A DNA stretch of 9,450 nucleotides from Bacteroidales bacterium UBA714 (GTDB lineage Bacteria > Bacteroidota > Bacteroidia > Bacteroidales > UBA932), in NCBI GenBank assembly GCA_002298075.1, contig DBLW01000167.1, positions 1 through 9,450 on the forward strand. The letters are read 5' to 3'. The notes beneath the pieces were generated by a model that was not told where the DNA came from, did not search any database, and saw only the letters and a program-made list of their open reading frames with translations. The number at the start of each line of letters is the position of its first letter. The first letter of the stretch is position 1. Below, one piece after another: positions 5,989 through 9,450 of the stretch. Made by a program: the position numbers and the translations under genes.

Positions 5989-6030
5989 TCATTGTCCGGG
6001 CAATAATGTCCGGATATGAAAATCATTGTC
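5989..6030 (+). repeat. Direct and inverted repeats upstream of the rpsA promoter
   Basis: TCATTGTC occurs at 5989-5996 and again at 6023-6030, 34 bp apart, the second copy ending 7 bp before the -33 box of rpsA. Between them, AATGTCCGG at 6005-6013 resembles the first copy plus its flank (ATTGTCCGG, 5991-5999). TCCGG (5995-5999) and CCGGA (6010-6014) can also form a short hairpin. This 74-base stretch after corA has no gene. It may be a regulator site or an inefficient corA transcript end; neither is proven. Confidence 0.35.
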
Positions 6031-6037
6031 TAAAATA

Positions 6038-6068
6038 TTTGAAAATCCGAAAATTATGCATACTTTTG
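6038..6068 (+). promoter_or_regulatory. Bacteroidota promoter for rpsA (-33 TTTG, -7 TACTTTTG)
   Basis: TTTG at 6038-6041 and TACTTTTG at 6061-6068 are 19 bp apart, both matching consensus, with the same -7 sequence as corA. Transcription should begin around 6072-6076, leaving a leader of about 75 bases. CGCGC follows the -7 box. A consensus promoter fits the high expression expected for S1, and rnz probably shares it. Confidence 0.85.
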
Positions 6069-6075
6069 CGCGCTT

Positions 6076-6148
6076 TTTGGCTGGTCTTCGCGGCTTGCCA
6101 AGGCACATGAGATAATGTTAAACCACTAGTTTGTTTTTATTAGTCATT
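6076..6148 (+). promoter_or_regulatory. rpsA 5' leader: short hairpin plus U-rich start region
   Basis: Bases 6077-6081 (TTGGC) pair with 6097-6101 (GCCAA), with a possible extra T-G pair (6076 with 6102), around a 15-base loop. From about 6119 to the ATG at 6149 the leader is A/U rich, with the U-rich run TTTGTTTTTATT at 6130-6141, and has no Shine-Dalgarno. S1 binds A/U-rich single-stranded RNA, and E. coli S1 represses its own message, so autogenous control is a reasonable inference, but the hairpin is weak. Confidence 0.35.
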
Positions 6149-7978
6149 ATGGAAGAAAACAAAACAGTTGCTGCTGAGGCAATGCCTGCGGCACAGGAAG
6201 AAACCAAGAAGGCGGCTTTCAACGCCTCTGTCGCCCCTGAGAATTTCGACTGGGACGCATTCGAGAAAGAGGATGTGTATGACGGAAACATCAGCGACAT
6301 CGCAGACCAGTACAACCAGACACTCTCAAAGATTGTTGAGGGAGAGGTAGTTGAAGGTGTTGTCACTGCAATCAGCAAGAGGGAGGTCATCGTGAACATC
6401 GGCTACAAGAGCGAGGGTGTGATCATGGCTCCTGAGTTCCGTTACAACCAGGACCTCACTGTAGGTGACAAGGTTGAAGTGTTCGTTGAGAGCACTGAGG
6501 ACAAGAAAGGACAGCTTATCCTTTCTCACAAGAAGGCACGCCAGCTCCGTTCTTGGGATATGGTAAACGAGGCTTTCAATGCAAACGAGATTGTGAAGGG
6601 ATACGTGAAGACCCGCACAAAGGGCGGTATGATCGTGGACGTGTTCGGAATCGAGGCATTCCTCCCTGGCTCACAGATCGACATCAAGCCTATCCGCGAC
6701 TACGACCAGTATGTTGACACTACAATGGACTTCAAGATTGTCAAGATCAACCAGGAGTTCCGCAATGTCGTGGTTTCACACAAGGCTCTCATCGAGGCAG
6801 AGCTTGAGCTCCAGAAGAGCGAGATCATCGCCAAGCTTGAGAAAGGCCAGGTACTCGAGGGTACTGTCAAGAACATCACAGGCTACGGCGTATTCGTTGA
6901 CCTCGGCGGTGTTGACGGTCTCATCCACATCACTGACCTCTCATGGGGCAGAATCAACCATCCGGAGGAGGTTGTCGCTCTCGACCAGAAGATTAACGTT
7001 GTCATCCTTGACTTCGATGAGGCTAAGAAGAGAATCGCTCTCGGCTTGAAGCAGCTCACAGTTCATCCTTGGGATGCACTTGACGCAAACCTCAAGGTTG
7101 GTGACAAGGTCAAGGGTAAGGTTGTCCTTATCGCAGACTACGGTGCATTCGTTGAGATTGAGCCGGGCGTTGAGGGTCTTATCCACGTTTCAGAGATGTC
7201 ATGGTCTCCAAGGCTCCGCATCGCTTCTGACTTCCTTAAGGTTGGAGACGAGGTTGAGGCTCAGATTCTTACACTCGACAGGGAGGATAAGAAGATGTCT
7301 CTCGGCTTGAAGCAGCTCGTTGCAAACCCTTGGGAGAATATCCGCGAGAAATATGCAGTAGGTTCAAAGCACTCGGCAACTGTACGCAATATCACCAACT
7401 TCGGCGTCTTCGCAGAGCTTGAGGAGGGAATCGAGGGACTCGTTCACATCAGCGATCTCTCATGGAGCAAGATCAAGCATCCATCAGAGCTTGTAGCTCC
7501 TGGTGACACTATCGAGGTCGTAATCCTTGACTTTGATGAGGAGAACCATAAGCTCAGCCTCGGCCACAAGCAGCTCCTTCCTAATCCATGGGATGAGATT
7601 GAGGCAAAATATGGCGTAGGCACTGTAGTTGAGGCCAAGATTGCAACTGTAAACGAGAAAGGCGCAGTAGTTGAGCTTGAGGGCGATGTTGACGCATTCT
7701 GCTTCAACAGGGAGCTCGTGAAAGAGGACGGCTCTATGCCGGCTGCAGGCGAGACTCTCGCATTCAAGGTTACTGAGCTTAAGAGAAGCGCAAAGAAGGC
7801 TACTCTCTCACACGTAAAGACTTACGCTTCATCAGAGGCTAAGTCAGAGAGGACTTCAAGCGAGTCTGACAACACCAAGAAGGCTGTGAAGAAGATTAAC
7901 TCGAACATTGAGAAGACTACTCTCGGTGACATCGACGCTCTTGCAGCCCTTAAGAGCCAGCTCGAGAGAGGCGAGTAA
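6149..7978 (+). CDS. rpsA: 30S ribosomal protein S1, six S1 domains
   Basis: RNA-binding ribosomal protein that captures and unfolds mRNA on the 30S subunit. The 609-residue protein has an acidic N-terminal extension (1-60) and six S1/OB repeats near 65-128, 147-213, 234-303, 319-389, 405-475 and 490-558. Domains 3-5 are the best conserved, each with a YGVFV/FGVFAEL-type core, GLIH(I/V)S and a closing SLGLKQL-like strand followed by NPW; domains 1, 2 and 6 are more diverged. A Lys/Ser-rich linker leads to a C-terminal segment (TLGDIDALAALKSQL) that looks like the conserved end of Bacteroidota S1. ATG 6149 is chosen over an in-frame TTG at 6131, which would add six hydrophobic residues. Codon use leans strongly to CTC, AAG, GAG, ATC and AAC, unlike its neighbours, as expected of a highly expressed gene. 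rnz follows after 10 bases. Confidence 0.97.
   Translation: MEENKTVAAEAMPAAQEETKKAAFNASVAPENFDWDAFEKEDVYDGNISDIADQYNQTLSKIVEGEVVEGVVTAISKREVIVNIGYKSEGVIMAPEFRYNQDLTVGDKVEVFVESTEDKKGQLILSHKKARQLRSWDMVNEAFNANEIVKGYVKTRTKGGMIVDVFGIEAFLPGSQIDIKPIRDYDQYVDTTMDFKIVKINQEFRNVVVSHKALIEAELELQKSEIIAKLEKGQVLEGTVKNITGYGVFVDLGGVDGLIHITDLSWGRINHPEEVVALDQKINVVILDFDEAKKRIALGLKQLTVHPWDALDANLKVGDKVKGKVVLIADYGAFVEIEPGVEGLIHVSEMSWSPRLRIASDFLKVGDEVEAQILTLDREDKKMSLGLKQLVANPWENIREKYAVGSKHSATVRNITNFGVFAELEEGIEGLVHISDLSWSKIKHPSELVAPGDTIEVVILDFDEENHKLSLGHKQLLPNPWDEIEAKYGVGTVVEAKIATVNEKGAVVELEGDVDAFCFNRELVKEDGSMPAAGETLAFKVTELKRSAKKATLSHVKTYASSEAKSERTSSESDNTKKAVKKINSNIEKTTLGDIDALAALKSQLERGE
7038..7318 (+). repeat. 20-base perfect direct repeat within rpsA
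   Basis: CTCTCGGCTTGAAGCAGCTC occurs at 7038-7057 and 7299-7318. The copies are 261 bases (87 codons) apart, one S1-domain period, and encode the same LGLKQL end of domains 3 and 4. Domain 5 has a diverged version (LGHKQL). The identity probably reflects domain duplication held by strong codon bias; recombination between copies would delete one whole domain in frame. Confidence 0.8.
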
Positions 7979-7988
7979 TCTCTTCAGC

Positions 7989-8975
7989 ATGAATTTCACT
8001 CTTAATGTCCTGGGTACGGCTTCTGCCCTGCCCACTACAGAGAGATTCCCAAGCGCCCAGGTACTTGATGTACGTGGGCGTTTCTTTCTGATAGATTGCG
8101 GTGAGGGAGTTCAGATGCAGATGCGCCGCATGGGGATATCATTCCTTAAGATTGAGCACATTTGCCTTTCGCATATACACGGTGACCATCTGTTCGGACT
8201 TTTCGGCCTGCTTTCCACCATGGGGATGCTCGGGCGCACGGCAGAGCTGTCAATATATGCCCCGAAGAATTTTCATCCGGTGCTGAAGTTCTTCTTGTCA
8301 TATTTCGGTGAGGGCCTGCTTTTCCATATCAATTATGTGCCTTTGGCCATGAAGGAGCCTGAGGTGATTTATGGTAACAGGGCAGTTGAGCTGCTTGCGT
8401 TTCCGTTGAATCATCGTGTCGAGACTTTCGGTTTCATGATACGTGAGAAAGCTCCTGCGTTCAATGTGAGGAAAGAGGCGATAGGGAAGTACGGGCTGTC
8501 TCTGTCGGAGATAGGTGCCCTTAAGCGCGGGGAGGATGTTGTCAGGCCGGCCGGTCCTTTGACCCATGCCTGTATCGAGAACGGGTTTTGTCCTTGCTCC
8601 GGTACGGATGAGCCTCTTGTGATTCCTAATTCAGAGGCCGCTTATGTGCCTTTCGTGCCACGGAGCTATGCCTATTGCAGTGATACGGCGCCGTTTCCGG
8701 AGCTTCCGGAGTGGGTGAAAGGAGTGTCCTTGCTTTATCACGAGTCAACTTTCCCGAAGGATATGGCCGACATGGCTGCCAAGACTTTCCATTCCACTAC
8801 GGTCCAGGCGGCCCGGTGCGCTCTTGAAGCCGGTGCAGGCAGGCTGCTGGTCGGGCATTATTCTTCCCGTTTCCATTCAGTGGACTTTTTCCTTGATGAA
8901 TTGAGGGAGATTTTCCCGAACACTGAACTCGCACGCGACAGGACTTCATATGAAATTCCGCTTGTGCGTCAGTGA
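7989..8975 (+). CDS. rnz: Ribonuclease Z (tRNA 3'-processing endonuclease)
   Basis: Metallo-beta-lactamase-fold endonuclease that cuts the 3' trailer from precursor tRNA; cytoplasmic, expected as a dimer. At 328 residues it is slightly longer than the roughly 305 typical of the short form. Seen in order: LGTASALPTTERFPSA (8-23), the opening loop of the RNase Z subfamily; zinc motif SHIHGDH with H62, H64, D66 and H67; flexible-arm region about 155-185 (AFNVRKEAIGKYGL); H142 in NHRVETFGF; D232 in YCSDT; HESTF at 251-255 (usually HEATF); HSTTVQAA (268-275); and H290 in GHYSSRF. The extra length lies at about 188-222 and includes CPC (201-203). ATG 7989 follows rpsA by 10 bases; an open frame reaching back to 7908 only runs into the rpsA 3' end. 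It is likely co-transcribed with rpsA. Confidence 0.94.
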   Translation: MNFTLNVLGTASALPTTERFPSAQVLDVRGRFFLIDCGEGVQMQMRRMGISFLKIEHICLSHIHGDHLFGLFGLLSTMGMLGRTAELSIYAPKNFHPVLKFFLSYFGEGLLFHINYVPLAMKEPEVIYGNRAVELLAFPLNHRVETFGFMIREKAPAFNVRKEAIGKYGLSLSEIGALKRGEDVVRPAGPLTHACIENGFCPCSGTDEPLVIPNSEAAYVPFVPRSYAYCSDTAPFPELPEWVKGVSLLYHESTFPKDMADMAAKTFHSTTVQAARCALEAGAGRLLVGHYSSRFHSVDFFLDELREIFPNTELARDRTSYEIPLVRQ

Positions 8976-8978
8976 TGA

Positions 8979-9017
8979 TGCCGGCCGGGTCCGGTAATAA
9001 TAGAGTGGCAGTTTTTC
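8979..9017 (+). terminator. Possible terminator between the convergent rnz and lipoprotein genes
   Basis: After the rnz stop, CCGG (8981-8984) and CCGG (8991-8994) can form a short hairpin, and TGCC (8979-8982) can instead pair with GGCA (9007-9010) just before GTTTTTCTTT (9011-9020). Position and T-run suit termination, but the stems are short and mutually exclusive. The gap between the two convergent genes is only 43 bases, so some shared terminator is expected. Confidence 0.3.
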
Positions 9018-9018
9018 T

Positions 9019-9432
9019 TTAATTCTGTCTTATTATGATTCCGGCAGCAACATCTCCTGCATCTGATGTTATGGTTATAGTGCATCCTCTCATTGTCCCG
9101 GTATCATTCCGGTTCGCAATAATCTTAAGGTAGTGTTGACCGGCTTTGTCGCAATATTTTCTGACTTCAATCCAGTCGTGTTGCAGATAAAGTTCATGAC
9201 CGTCAAATTTCCTTCCGTTTTCTTCAATATGAATGTATTCATTGGCCTTATTGGAATGAAATACTAAGCCTCCTAATAGAAACGGATCCGCTGCAATAAA
9301 AATTAGGCCTCCCTCTTTTTCAATTGTAACTTCATCTCTTTCTAAATGGATATGATAATTTGGCCTGTTCATGCAGGAGCCAGTCAGAAAAAGTGCAGCG
9401 ACAAATATCAATATTTTTATATATCTCATCAT
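9019..9432 (-). CDS. Small predicted lipoprotein with a BACON-like domain
   Basis: A 137-residue protein of unknown function. It begins MMRYIKILIFVAALFLTGSC: a lysine, a hydrophobic stretch, then a cysteine at 20, a loose lipobox (Thr at -3, Ser at -1) of the kind tolerated in Bacteroidota, so it is probably a lipidated envelope or surface protein. The rest looks like one BACON-type beta-sandwich: DEVTIEKEGG at about 33-42, DWIEV near 85, and LKIIANRNDTGTMRGCTITI followed by GIIIRQN at the end, matching the family's N-x-T-x-x-R and terminal Q pattern. No catalytic domain or SusC/SusD neighbour is visible. Bases 9241-9360 are 34% G+C by hand count against 59% for 8761-8880 in rnz, suggesting acquisition or a fast-evolving surface gene. 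Starts at 9432 or 9429 are equally possible; its promoter lies outside the window. Confidence 0.7.
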   Translation of the reverse strand: MMRYIKILIFVAALFLTGSCMNRPNYHIHLERDEVTIEKEGGLIFIAADPFLLGGLVFHSNKANEYIHIEENGRKFDGHELYLQHDWIEVRKYCDKAGQHYLKIIANRNDTGTMRGCTITITSDAGDVAAGIIIRQN

Positions 9433-9450
9433 TAATGGGTATTAAAAATA

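Noticed and set aside
5995..6014. TCCGG/CCGGA hairpin as corA terminator
   Set aside because: Short stem with a 10-base loop and no T-run after it.
1..9450. CRISPR array, insertion sequence, tRNA or rRNA gene
   Set aside because: No regularly spaced repeats, terminal inverted repeats with a transposase, cloverleaf-like sequence or rRNA signature was seen; gaps between genes are all under 200 bases.

Overview
This is a Bacteroidota chromosome segment, most likely from the order Bacteroidales. Three intergenic gaps carry the phylum's own promoter -7 box (TAnnTTTG), two of them with a TTTG -33 box exactly 19 bp upstream. Most start codons lack a Shine-Dalgarno sequence. The proteins also have Bacteroidota hallmarks: a DPP III with HECLGH as zinc motif, a cytoplasmic FklB-type FKBP, and a BACON-like lipoprotein. 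Genus cannot be fixed from the sequence. Eight of nine main genes lie on the plus strand and are tightly packed; no stretch over 300 bases lacks a gene.

Layout. (1) Bases 1-2076: the C-terminal part of a dipeptidyl peptidase III, cut by the left edge, then a XerD-type tyrosine recombinase 19 bases later; a strong hairpin spans the junction. (2) Bases 2093-4900: a promoter and hairpin leader drive fklB (FKBP prolyl isomerase), pnuC (vitamin or nucleoside transporter), a BadF/N-acetylglucosamine-kinase-like ATPase and recR (recombination mediator), with gaps of 11 and 2 bases and a final 11-base overlap. (3) Bases 4910-5963: corA, a Mg2+/Co2+ channel, with its own promoter, a GC hairpin and, unusually for this phylum, a near-perfect Shine-Dalgarno sequence. 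(4) Bases 6038-8975: rpsA (six-domain ribosomal protein S1, with translation-optimised codon use) from a strong promoter, then rnz (RNase Z) 10 bases downstream, which couples translation and tRNA 3' maturation. (5) Bases 9019-9432: a small AT-rich lipoprotein gene on the minus strand, convergent with rnz.

The window is mainly core housekeeping: genome maintenance (xerD, recR), protein folding, RNA and translation, and ion and vitamin transport. I found no CRISPR array, insertion sequence, phage gene, rRNA or tRNA. The most interesting signals are regulatory (the corA leader with its strong SD and overlapping small upstream frame, the matching GC-rich sequence after all three promoters, the dppIII/xerD junction hairpin) and contextual (a transporter and a kinase-fold protein almost fused into one unit). 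I see no clear new multi-gene system.
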